Position numbers and translations under genes: made by a program. A DNA stretch of 28,841 nucleotides. Source: Triparma columacea. Taxonomy: Eukaryota; Sar; Bolidophyceae; Parmales; Triparmaceae. How positions within the stretch are numbered: the first letter of the stretch is position 1; every line of letters begins with the position of its first letter. Under the pieces are notes generated by a model, which worked only from the letters and a program-made list of their open reading frames with translations, was not told the origin of the DNA and ran no database searches. Positions 10,941 through 18,941 of this stretch are shown here, piece by piece. Where the stretch lies: contig BRYA01000348.1 of NCBI GenBank assembly GCA_030267965.1, forward strand, positions 1,396-30,236, given 5' to 3'.

Positions 10941-11408
10941 CTTGATCCAAACCTTTTCTTGCCTCCTACAGGCGTAAATTCTATACCGCGGAGCGCCCCG
11001 GGAGCGACTACGGGTAGGGAATGGACACTAGAGAGAAATATAACGGCAACGTATGGTCACGTAGTTATTGGGAATCCTTGATGTTTTCGTGAAGGCGGAA
11101 CCCCGGTGTTTGGCAGGGTCCAAGCAGTCCAAGCGTCCAAGCAAAGGGAGCGTGGAGTGGAGGGAGGGTGGGGTCGGCAGAGCAGAAAAGTCAAAGTCCA
11201 AAAGTCTTCATCTCCAATAATAACCTCCTTACGCTCATCATTAACCCTCCCTCTATCAACAGTAGTTTCATAGCATCTCCGAATCCCCTTAGAAGTCCCT
11301 TGCGCTTCTCCTTCAAATAATTAGTCAAGGGCGGATCGTGCTGTATCTCCTTCCCTCCATTTTCACCCCACTCTACGCTACGTCAGAACCTCACGTCAGA
11401 ACCTCTGT
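10941..11408. promoter_or_regulatory. Divergent intergenic region, channel gene (minus) and small membrane-protein gene (plus)
   Basis: These 468 bp separate two start codons facing away from each other, so they should contain both promoters. I see no clear TATA box. The one distinct element is the tandem ACGTCA-containing repeat at its right end. Confidence 0.5.
11380..11405. promoter_or_regulatory. Tandem 13-bp repeat with TGACGT (bZIP/CRE-type) cores
   Basis: ACGTCAGAACCTC occurs twice with no spacer, ending 3 bp before the ATG at 11409. On the minus strand each copy contains TGACGT, the core recognised by CREB/TGA-type bZIP factors. It could act on the plus gene, the minus gene or both, or be part of a 5' UTR. 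Confidence 0.5.
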
Positions 11409-11726
11409 ATGCCATTGATATCAGCACGCTACCGTAACTTGTTAGAAACAGGACTGTTATCGTTCTGCGCTAGTTCAGCATTCCTAGCTCTCACGTTAAC
11501 CCTTGGAATACAGACTGGTTACTTGCAACTTGAGACAAAGGACCAAAAGTCAGCAAGAGAGGCGATTGGACTAGCACCGGGGAGGATTAGATTAGACGGA
11601 ACGGCATTCACTCTCCCTAAAGCAAACCAGAGGAATCCTAGGAGAGCCAGCTACAGCCTGTTTAGGGACGAGGAGAAGATAAGGGAGACCATAAGAGCAC
11701 GTTTCAAGGACAACAACAAGGCATAG
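11409..11726 (+). CDS. Small single-pass membrane protein, unknown function
   Basis: The 105-residue ORF begins with ATG. The N-terminus is basic (SARYRN), followed by one hydrophobic segment at about residues 14-38. A hydrophilic, strongly basic C-terminus follows, with many Arg and Lys and ending DNNKA. The basic start plus single helix would suit a mitochondrial inner-membrane or assembly-factor-type protein, which is inference only. The stop lies 38 bp before the ATG of the Sel1 gene on the same strand, so the transcripts must be very close or overlapping. It has no low-complexity sequence, unlike most chance ORFs here. I do not recognise a family. Confidence 0.55.
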   Translation: MPLISARYRNLLETGLLSFCASSAFLALTLTLGIQTGYLQLETKDQKSAREAIGLAPGRIRLDGTAFTLPKANQRNPRRASYSLFRDEEKIRETIRARFKDNNKA

Positions 11727-11743
11727 GACGTACAACACGTACT

Positions 11744-11764
11744 ACACACACACACACACACACA
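11744..11764. repeat. (AC)n microsatellite abutting the Sel1 start codon
   Basis: About ten AC units end directly at the ATG at 11765. The tract therefore occupies the immediate 5' UTR, or core promoter, of the Sel1-repeat gene. Confidence 0.85.
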
Positions 11765-11936
11765 ATGAACCCTTCCCTCGTCCTCCTCCTCACTCTCCTC
11801 TTCTTCTTCTCCCCACCAACCTCAAATTCAGAGCAACCTAAGGTCTTTGACACCCGTCGCGCATCACAAGGCGAGGTCACGGAGGGCGAGATGAAGTACA
11901 AGCAGGCCAGCGTGGGTGAGGACCACACGCCCCAGA

Positions 11937-11973
<37 letters not shown>

Positions 11974-13311
11974 ACATTCACCACCACAACCACACGCACA
12001 GGCTGAGATTGACCCCTTAGCCTCAACCCCCCCTATCTCCGCTATACCGTTCGAAGTGACCCCCTCCGTGCTGCTCGAGTACACCCCCCTCTCAAAGCCC
12101 TACGGTATCGAGTTGTCCACCTCCCTCGACGCCACCCAGTTTGCCTCCCTCCAATCACAGGCTGAGTCAGGCAGCTCTGAGGGCTCATACTTCCTCGGCC
12201 TCGCACACCTCTACGGTCTCGGGGGGCAGAAGGCTTCCCCCGTAAAGGCGTCTAGGTACTTCAGAGCCTCGGCTAGCCAAGGTCACGGAGACGCTATGTG
12301 CGCGATTGGGATTCTGCTTTACTACGGGTGGGGGGTGGGGAGAGACACCAAGGGTGCGGTCGCGTGGTTCAACGCGGCAAGCGAAGCAGAGGTGAGGGAA
12401 TCTTTCATGCTGCATCGTGAGGGGGAATCGCTCATGCTGCATCGAGAGGGGGAAGCTTTCATGCTGCATCGAGAGGCGAAAAAAACGCAGCTAACCACCC
12501 CCCCGCCCCCCCCCCTCATTCCCGCAGATACCTCGGGGTCACTGGCTCCTGGGTCGTGCCTATTATGAAGGTCGTGTGTCCAAGGTCCCCGATTTCGACG
12601 AGGCCGGTCGTCTCTTCGGTCTCGCCGCCGCTTCAGGTGTCGGCGAGGCCAGCTACCACCTCGGTGTGATGTTCGAGTACGGCCTTATCAGCGACTCCAC
12701 CTCCACCCCCGCGACGAGCGGAGAACCCATCAGCAGCGAGGCAAGGTACAGCCCGGACTTTGGGAAGGCGAGGAAGATGTATGAGGAAGCGTGGGAGGAA
12801 CACAAGGTGGCAGAGGCGGGGTACCACCTGGCTCTCATGCACGCGTACGGGAGGGGCGTGCCTCAGAGCGCCCCGAAAGGTGAGAGTCTGCTGTTGTATT
12901 TGGGGGGGAGGGGGGATTGCAATACCTCCTCAACCCTTCATCCTATCCATCTGACNNNNNNNNNNNNNNNNNNNNNNNNNNCCCCCCCCCCCCCTTTCCC
13001 CCATTCCGAACGCAGCGGCTGAGATTTTTCGTATCCTCGCAACCACGCACCTGCACGCCGGGGCCATGAGGTACCTCGGAATCTTCGCCGTCTACGGTCA
13101 CGGTCTCCCCTCCGACACCGCCGACTACGAGAAGGCCGTGGTCTGGTTCGACAAGTGCGCAAGGATGGAGGACGAGAAGGTATCGGGAAAGTGCAGGCTG
13201 GAGAGGGAGGAGATAAAGATGGCGGTGGAGAGGGCGAACGGGAGGATAGAGGAAATGATGAAGAGGTTCGGGAACAGCGAGAACGGGTTCGAGACGATCA
13301 CGCCGCTGTAA
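11765..13311 (+). CDS. Secreted/ER Sel1-repeat protein (SEL1L/Hrd3-like), three exons
   Basis: Exons 11765-12391, 12528-12879 and 13016-13311 join in frame to 424 residues. Residues 1-22 look like a signal peptide (basic-free Leu/Phe core then SPPTSNS). A run of 12 Gln sits at residues 59-70. From about residue 138 there are six Sel1-type repeats with the pattern A/G-x-x-x-L-G-x-x-Y-x-x-G followed by A-x-x-W/Y-F/Y. Examples are YFLGLAHLYGLGG and YLGIFAVYGHG. Known: Sel1 repeats are TPR-like adaptors, and SEL1L/Hrd3 present ERAD substrates to the Hrd1 ligase. No C-terminal transmembrane helix is visible, so assignment as true Hrd3 is not supported; a lumenal or secreted Sel1 adaptor is safer. 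The first intron carries a minisatellite and the second holds the N gap. Confidence 0.85.
11939..11974 (+). repeat. CAG-rich triplet repeat encoding polyglutamine (12 Gln)
   Basis: Ten CAG codons followed by two CAA inside exon 1 of the Sel1 gene, between the signal peptide and the repeat region. Confidence 0.9.
12404..12478 (+). repeat. 27-bp minisatellite, 2.8 copies, inside an intron
   Basis: Units begin at 12404, 12431 and 12458, each containing CATGCTGCATCG. The period is a multiple of three and the reading frame stays open, giving FMLHREGE-type repeats if the intron is retained. Confidence 0.8.
12956..12981. other. Assembly gap (26 N)
   Basis: The gap lies inside the second intron of the Sel1 gene and is followed directly by a run of 13 C, which probably stopped the assembly. 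Splice sites on both sides are present (GTGAG at 12880, CGCAG ending 13015). Confidence 0.95.
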
Positions 13312-13464
13312 GCACGAAAGATCAAACAAGTCTCTTTCCCAAACAAGTCTCTTTCCCCCACTTTTCGTTAATGAAACATTCATCTTTGGCGTCGAGCCTT
13401 TAAGGTTGAACTCAACACCCCCCCCCCCCCGCGCCCCCCTCCCCAATGCTACCAAGGGTCTACC

Positions 13465-15002
13465 CTACAAACCCTCGATCTCCGCCTTGATCCCCTCCAC
13501 GTACTCCTTAATCTCGCTCCATTCGTACTTCTTCTTCTTGCTGCTAATCGGCGCCTTCATCCCCCCGCACATCATGAGCGCCAGCTTCTGGTACCCAACC
13601 ATCTCAGCGATTTCCCTCCCCTCCTCATCGAGCTCCTCGGCCTTCATGAAGCCGATCTCCTGGGCCAGGAACTCAAAGCCATCCTCCTGGCTGAAGACGT
13701 CCTCCTTCTCCTCCCCCCCAACCCCGAACGCCTTGCATATGCTCTTCTTCATGACCCTCCTATCTTTCTCGGCCTTCTCCTTAGCCTCCTTTGCCTTTTG
13801 TGTCTCTATATCCTTCTTCACCCTCTCCTTGATGTTTTCAAAGTCCATAGCGACCGTATCAAACAGCCACTCAAGGCCCTCGTCTATCCGCCCGTCCACC
13901 TCACCCGTCGGCGTCATTTTAGGGTGCATCGTGGAGCTGACGATCTTTGTCGTGGCGTCGTCGGACATTCCCAACTCCTCAGCGACCTCTTCGGCGCTTC
14001 TGGCGGCCTTACTCTCGGACTTGTTGCAGAAAATCAGCGTGGGCTTCTTGCTAATGTACTCGTGGCCCAAGGTCTCCTTGGCGACTTTGATGCTTCTCCC
14101 AAACTTCATATCGTCGGCCGCCGCATCAATAACGTAAACTACAGCGTGGCCGTCACCGTAGTAACAATCCCAAATGTCACGGATGTTATCCCCCCCCCCG
14201 AGGTCGTAGAACTGCACCTGGCTGTTCTCCAGCCTAAGGGTGTTCGGCACGAAGCCCACAGTGGGTTTGCACTTGGGATCAGGGTCGCCCTGGACGGCGG
14301 CCAGCATCGTACTCTTCCCCCCGCCGTCAAGTCCCAGCATGAGGATGACCATCTTCTTCGGATATGGCACCTTCTTCGGAGGAGAGGGAGCGGCCGTGAC
14401 GCTCGTGGTCGTTGTGGTCACCGAGGCGTCCGCAGTGACTTCAGTGGGGGTTGCTGGTGCTGCTTCCTCGGCAGGGACAAGGGTAACTGTCTCAGGCACC
14501 GCCGGTTTGACGACGACACCTAGATCCTTGAACTCAGAATTGTCGACAAAACCCTGGCAGGCCCCGACCAAGTATTCGGGAACGTTCGCGGGCCTCAGGG
14601 CGAGCAGCAGGTTCATGAGCTTGGTGAAGACAGGAGACATGGCCTTGGCCATGTAAAGCCTGTCAGCGCTGTTTGTCTTCCTGTGATGTGCGGGGGGGAT
14701 TAAGTTATTTTATTATTATGCGTTGAGGTAGGAGGGAGGACCGAAACTCCGACAAACCAGCACTCCAACGCAATCCTTCTTCCAACTCACCTGTTCTGCT
14801 TGGCGGCAGAAGTTGGGTCCAACGTAACCCCGGCGGCGAGCTCGGTGAAGTACTTGAGCAGGACGGACACTATGTTTTCCGCCTTTGGTTGCTCAATCAG
14901 CATGTAAGTGATGGCCTTGCTCATGACTGGGTCAACTCTCGTAGTCAAGTACACATGGGTGCTCTCCACCACCTTCTTCTGGGAAGCCGAGGGAGTTTGC
15001 AT
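13465..15002 (-). CDS. ARL13: ARL13-like GTPase with two N-terminal DPY-30/RIIalpha-like docking motifs, two exons
   Basis: Exons 15002-14791 and 14680-13465 join in phase to 475 residues. The frame extends upstream to a GTG at 15047 but the first ATG is at 15002. Two tandem helix-pair motifs come first: one in exon 1 around YLTTRVDPVMSKA, one spanning the splice with ADRLYMAKAMSP and LALRPANVPEYL. Both resemble DPY-30/RIIalpha dimerisation-docking motifs. A Thr/Pro/Ala linker follows, then an ARF-type G domain: P-loop GLDGGGKST (187-195), switch I PTVGF, DLGGG (230-234), NKSE (290-293). Next is an EGLEWLFDTVAMDFENI segment and a charged coiled coil, as in ARL13B. Known: ARL13B is a ciliary GTPase acting as exchange factor for ARL3, and DLGGG in place of DxGGQ is characteristic of ARL13. 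No N-terminal palmitoylation cysteines are visible, so the docking motifs may do the targeting. Its stop faces the Sel1 gene stop 153 bp away. Confidence 0.9.
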
Positions 15003-15604
15003 CCTATCGATTCGCCGCTGTTTGCGAAGAGCCCTCAGAGTATCCACGTGGGACGACGAAGGCGCAGTTGTTGGTCTGTGGATTGGTGTGAGAGTTGGTC
15101 GTTGCAGGGATGGGAGGGTGAGGGGTGGGTTGGAGGGGCTAGGAGACGAGAAAGGGGAGAGTAATCGCCGTAATATATATATTATCCGGCAAAATTACAG
15201 TCGAGAGTGCGCACAGGACGTCATCTGATGATTTCATGGCATGGACCATGGCATCGATGGTTTCACAGGGGACCCAGTTTCTGAGTCACGCGCATCATTC
15301 AAGCTCTACCTTTGCATCAGCTCAAAACAAGCGTTACTAGAAGACCATGCAGGGACAATTCACAGGGAATTACGGCGTACCTGGCATCAGAGGTCATAAC
15401 AAAAAGGATCAAGCCGTTTGGTGGAGAAATTTTGAGTTTGGGATTGTTGAGAGTCTTTTCTGGTGGTTCAGGACGGCATGGTTTACTATAAATTTTTTGA
15501 ACCTTTGCCACGCAACCATCCCGGGACCCCCCTGCCCGGACCTCCTTGGTCCAATCTTCCATAAACAGAAACTAAGTTCCAGTTATTGCCAATTGTAAAA
15601 GGTT

Positions 15605-15625
15605 ACGGTGCGTTTTACGCACCGT
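15605..15625. repeat. Perfect inverted repeat, 9-bp stem with TTT loop
   Basis: The arms ACGGTGCGT and ACGCACCGT are exact reverse complements separated by 3 nt. The stem geometry matches the 5918-5938 hairpin, though the sequence differs. Confidence 0.6.
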
Positions 15626-15810
15626 GGAAATTCACTCGGTAGTTTTGCGAAAGATTATGCGACGATTGTGTCCCCTCCCTTCTTAACCATTCAATTTACG
15701 CCCTTGACCCCCACCTTTCTCCTAATAATTTTTCGATTATTCGCCTTTTGGGGAAGGTCCATTTCTGTCAACAGCTGCCTGGCCAGTTTCCCTCTCTGCC
15801 CGCCCCATAA

Positions 15811-15820
15811 TATATTATAA
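15811..15820 (+). promoter_or_regulatory. TATA-like element for the NEK kinase gene
   Basis: TATATTATAA lies 108 bp before the kinase ATG in a GC- and pyrimidine-rich context. The start would fall about 75-80 bp before the ATG. The match is by sequence only. Confidence 0.4.
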
Positions 15821-15927
15821 CCCCACCACCGGACGTCTCTCCTTACTAACCTACCTTATTTGCATCTCCATTCCCCTCCTTCCCCCCCATCACAACAAAA
15901 AAGCATTCCTTCTCCACCGTAATCAAT

Positions 15928-18726
15928 ATGAGTCTCCATCCTCCCTCCTCCCCCACCTCCCCCCCTCTTACAGCCTCGTCGAAGCTCACACTATCAGGCC
16001 CTAACGCCTCGACCCCCACCCACGACAACCGTCCAAACAGTCGTCACGGTGTCCACACTAAAATAAACCCAGTCTCCCAGGTCCCGATACACCAGGTCAA
16101 CCAGCAGGGTTCCGCAGCAACGTCTTCTTTCCCCCTCCCATACGACCCTCACCGTGTACTCGATTTCACAAAGACCCCCCGAAGTCTCGAGATCCGTCGT
16201 TCAGATAACGTGATATTACGTATGCCTGATTCGACTATGATGTTCCAGGCTCAGGAGCATCTCCATGAAATGCTGGAGGATATACACGGTGATCCTAACG
16301 GTTTCACAAGCTACGTTACCGGTTTACGTAACGACATGACGACAACAGCAAAAGCAGCAAAGGTTAGCAGCCCGATAAACTTGAACACAGGGAGTTTAGA
16401 TGATTACGAGATGGGTCAGGCAGTTGGTCGTGGTAGGTTCTCCACCGTGTTTCACTGCGTCCGTCTAGGTGACGGTGGTCAGTGTGCGATGAAGAGGATA
16501 AAGCTAACCCCCCAGAAGAACGATAAGTCGGCGCTTACAAAGTGCTTGAAGGAGGTGGGACTACTTAAGGAGTTAAAACACCCTAACATCGTCACCTACA
16601 TCGACTGCTTTTTAAAGGACGACATCCTCTACATAGTCCTAGAGTGGGCTGGCGGTGGTGATTTAAAGGGCGTAATAACAACATCACGACGATGCGGTCG
16701 TAACATTAAGGAACCGGATGTATGGAGTTACTTCTCCCAGTGCACCGAAGCCGTCCGTCACATGCACCACAGCAGGATAATCCACCGCGACATCAAGCCT
16801 TCGAACGTATTAATAATGTCCTCCGGTCGTGTGAAGCTCGGGGATTTAGGGTTGGGTAGATACCTTGACCATGAGAGTGTGTTAGCGTTCAGTCAGGTAG
16901 GGACGCCTTTGTACATGTCGCCGGAGGTACTTAGGGGTGAGGGGCATGAGTTCGCGAGCGATGTTTGGAGTTTAGGGTGTCTGCTTTATGAGATGGCGGC
17001 TTTGAGATCACCGTTCGCTCAAAAGGGGTTGACTATGGACAAGCTATTCCAAAGGATCATTGAGGGGAAGTACGAACCGGTAAAGGGGGGGGGGATTTAT
17101 AGCGGGAAGGTCGGGGAACTTGTGGGGGATATGATTAATGTGGAACCGAAGAGGAGGCCGAACATTGACACTGTTGCTAGCGCGGCGCTCCTGGCTAGGA
17201 CTAGCAGTAGCTTGATTGGGAGCGTGGGGAGCGTGGGGGGGGTTGGGGAGGGGGGGGAGGAGGAGGGGGAGGAGGAGGAGGAGACGGAGACTGATTTTGA
17301 GGACGACGATGACGAAGATGAGGAGGAGGAGGAAACTGAGACGGAGGATGACGGGGGGGAGAGTGGGGAAGAGGAGGAGGAGGGGGAGGATGAGGGGGAG
17401 GGGGAGGGTTCTGATAGCTCTGCTTCTATCTCGGGTTCTCAAGGTTGTTCTGTAGGTTCTCAAGGTCCCTCTCGTTTCTACGGTATGTCCGGTAGCTACA
17501 CCGACAGTCTGGACAACAACAGGAGGGGCATGGTGGGTGGAGGAGGGGGGGGGGAAGGTAGGATGGAAAGTCCATTCAGTTTAGACAGCCATTTAAGTGG
17601 GAAGATTAGAGCTACCACATACCCGCAAAGGGAGGGGGTACAACAACAACAACAACAACAGAGGCAAAGAGGTGGGGGTTCAGAGATACGTATGAGCTCC
17701 CAGAACTCACAGGTACCACTTGTACGGACCTTCCTTAATCCAGGGAACTCAAAGGTTAACGTTGTACCTCAATATAACGGGAGGGCAGGGGAGGACGCTC
17801 AAGGATTCCCTGAAATATCACCGTCCGTATCACCGCCTGGACCACCGTTCGAGAACGACGGGGATTGGGGGGGGCTTAAAAAATTACATGTACACTCGAA
17901 GTCTACACCGGAATTACTTGGGCACAAGAACATGCAGGATGAGGGTAGAGAGGCATGGTGTGGTGTAGTTACTTCTAGGGATGATGTTCGTGTTTTACCA
18001 GGATTAGATAATAACCCTCGTCCATTCTTAAGTCCTGTTCGTGTGCAGGGTAGGAAGAAAATAGGAGGAGGGGGGGAGGGGAGGAAAGTTGAGTTTGATG
18101 ATGATGATTTGAGACTTATGGAAGACCTTATGTTAGAGGATAACGGATTCAACGGAACTGTGGAAGTCGGTGGGGGGGGGGGGGAGGAGGAGGAGGTTGT
18201 TGGTGTTAGGGATGAGGGGAATGATGAATTTTTAGGAGAAGGTTTAGGGGGTAGGGGTGGGAAGAGGAAACTCGGGGATGTCAAGGTCCCCCGTCAGCAG
18301 CAGAAGCAGGAGCAGGAGCAGCGGGGGGGGGGGAGGGGTGGGGGTGGAGGTATGAGACTATTCCACAAGATGGGACTGTTCGGTTCAGGGGGTAGGGGTG
18401 GGATGGAGGGTAGGGGGGGTAGGGAGGGGGTCGTCGCTTTGGATAGGGACAGGTACGCTGGGGGTGGAAGGAGGACTGTTAGCGTAATGGAGGGTGGGGT
18501 GGGGGGGGAGGAGGGACTACCACCTGTTAGAGTACTTAAGAGTAGGGATGACGATGACTTGGAGGGACTGGGGCAGGGGGGAGGGGGAGGGAGAGGGAGA
18601 GGGAGGATGGACTTTTTAAGGAGATTGAAAGGGGTTATGCTGAGGAAGAAGGGGGCGGCTAATTTGGGAATTGAGGAGGGGGGGGGGGATGTGGTTGTGG
18701 TGGAGGGGGAGGCTGTTGTTGAGTAG
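15928..18726 (+). CDS. NEK6/7-like serine/threonine kinase with long acidic and Gly-rich tail, single exon
   Basis: A 932-residue ORF. The kinase domain is about residues 158-425: glycine loop GRGRFSTVF, catalytic Lys189 in AMKRIKL, HRDIKPSN with Asp288, and DLGLGR with Asp306. The activation loop contains FSQVGTPLYMSPE and is followed by DVWSLGCLLYEMAALRSPF, which is characteristic of NEK6/NEK7. All catalytic residues are present, so it should be active. The tail is low complexity: a long Glu/Asp tract (about 435-490), then Gln, Gly and Arg-rich stretches. Known: NEK6/7 act in mitotic spindle and centrosome control. Family NEK6/7 proteins are about 300 residues, so the N-terminal 157 and C-terminal 500 residues are extra. 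The tail DNA is packed with G runs up to 13 G, so its frame is the least secure part. No intron was needed. Confidence 0.92.
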   Translation: MSLHPPSSPTSPPLTASSKLTLSGPNASTPTHDNRPNSRHGVHTKINPVSQVPIHQVNQQGSAATSSFPLPYDPHRVLDFTKTPRSLEIRRSDNVILRMPDSTMMFQAQEHLHEMLEDIHGDPNGFTSYVTGLRNDMTTTAKAAKVSSPINLNTGSLDDYEMGQAVGRGRFSTVFHCVRLGDGGQCAMKRIKLTPQKNDKSALTKCLKEVGLLKELKHPNIVTYIDCFLKDDILYIVLEWAGGGDLKGVITTSRRCGRNIKEPDVWSYFSQCTEAVRHMHHSRIIHRDIKPSNVLIMSSGRVKLGDLGLGRYLDHESVLAFSQVGTPLYMSPEVLRGEGHEFASDVWSLGCLLYEMAALRSPFAQKGLTMDKLFQRIIEGKYEPVKGGGIYSGKVGELVGDMINVEPKRRPNIDTVASAALLARTSSSLIGSVGSVGGVGEGGEEEGEEEEETETDFEDDDDEDEEEEETETEDDGGESGEEEEEGEDEGEGEGSDSSASISGSQGCSVGSQGPSRFYGMSGSYTDSLDNNRRGMVGGGGGGEGRMESPFSLDSHLSGKIRATTYPQREGVQQQQQQQRQRGGGSEIRMSSQNSQVPLVRTFLNPGNSKVNVVPQYNGRAGEDAQGFPEISPSVSPPGPPFENDGDWGGLKKLHVHSKSTPELLGHKNMQDEGREAWCGVVTSRDDVRVLPGLDNNPRPFLSPVRVQGRKKIGGGGEGRKVEFDDDDLRLMEDLMLEDNGFNGTVEVGGGGGEEEEVVGVRDEGNDEFLGEGLGGRGGKRKLGDVKVPRQQQKQEQEQRGGGRGGGGGMRLFHKMGLFGSGGRGGMEGRGGREGVVALDRDRYAGGGRRTVSVMEGGVGGEEGLPPVRVLKSRDDDDLEGLGQGGGGGRGRGRMDFLRRLKGVMLRKKGAANLGIEEGGGDVVVVEGEAVVE
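18172..18184 (+). repeat. Run of 13 G inside the kinase coding sequence
   Basis: Encodes part of a glycine stretch before a Glu run. Any length change not divisible by three would shift the frame of the last 180 or so codons. Confidence 0.9.
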
Positions 18727-18848
18727 TAGTATTTGTTGGAGTAGTAGTTGTTGTTGTTGGAGTGGTAGTAGTTGTTGTTTGGAGTAGTGAATTTGGCATT
18801 GGAAACAAACCAAGCAAAGTGCAAGCAAAGAGCAAGCAAAGAGAGTCA

Positions 18849-18854
18849 AATAAA
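18849..18854 (+). terminator. Poly(A) signal AATAAA, kinase gene
   Basis: First AATAAA after the kinase stop (about 120 bp downstream). A second plus-strand AATAAA is at 18913-18918. Confidence 0.45.
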
Positions 18855-18896
18855 AGCAAGTGCGCATAGCGTTGTTTTGAATTGGAACAACAATAA

Positions 18897-18902
18897 TTTA
18901 TT
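18897..18902 (-). terminator. Poly(A) signal AATAAA (minus), SPCS1 gene
   Basis: AATAAA on the minus strand about 40 bp after the SPCS1 stop. It lies within the probable 3' UTR of the convergent kinase gene. Confidence 0.45.
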
Positions 18903-18941
18903 CCCCAAAGTGAATAAACCTTTCCCCCTTTCCTTTCTCAT

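Larger units (their letters stand above)
15003..15927. promoter_or_regulatory. Divergent intergenic region between ARL13 (minus) and NEK kinase (plus)
   Basis: It holds two TATA-like stretches. One is at 15171-15184 (TAATATATATATTA), suitably placed for ARL13 with a leader of about 140 nt. The other is at 15811-15820, for the kinase. Between them lie a perfect hairpin (15605-15625) and a segment (15317-15598) open on both strands whose coding status I cannot decide. Confidence 0.5.
18727..18941. other. Convergent 3' region between the NEK kinase and SPCS1
   Basis: It begins with a degenerate GTA/GTT triplet-repeat stretch (18721-18790), then three 11-bp copies of CAAGCAAAGNG (about 18809-18841). 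Poly(A) signals in both orientations follow. No gene is visible. Confidence 0.6.

Noticed and set aside
9863..10977. Plus-strand ORFs rich in Pro or Gly over channel exon 1
   Set aside because: Antisense of the proline-rich exon; exon 1 on the minus strand splices in phase into the channel.
11103..11370. Possible tRNA or other structured RNA in intergenic DNA
   Set aside because: No tRNA arm pattern or box A/B pair could be recognised by eye here or in the other intergenic stretches; a covariance search was not possible.
15002..15047. GTG start at 15047 for ARL13
   Set aside because: Non-ATG starts are rare in eukaryotes and no other support exists. The first in-frame ATG at 15002 keeps both docking motifs.
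17044..17463. Minus-strand ORFs antisense to the NEK kinase tail, also 18294-18839
   Set aside because: Low-complexity Pro/Leu/Ser products from the complement of GAG/GGG-rich coding sequence.
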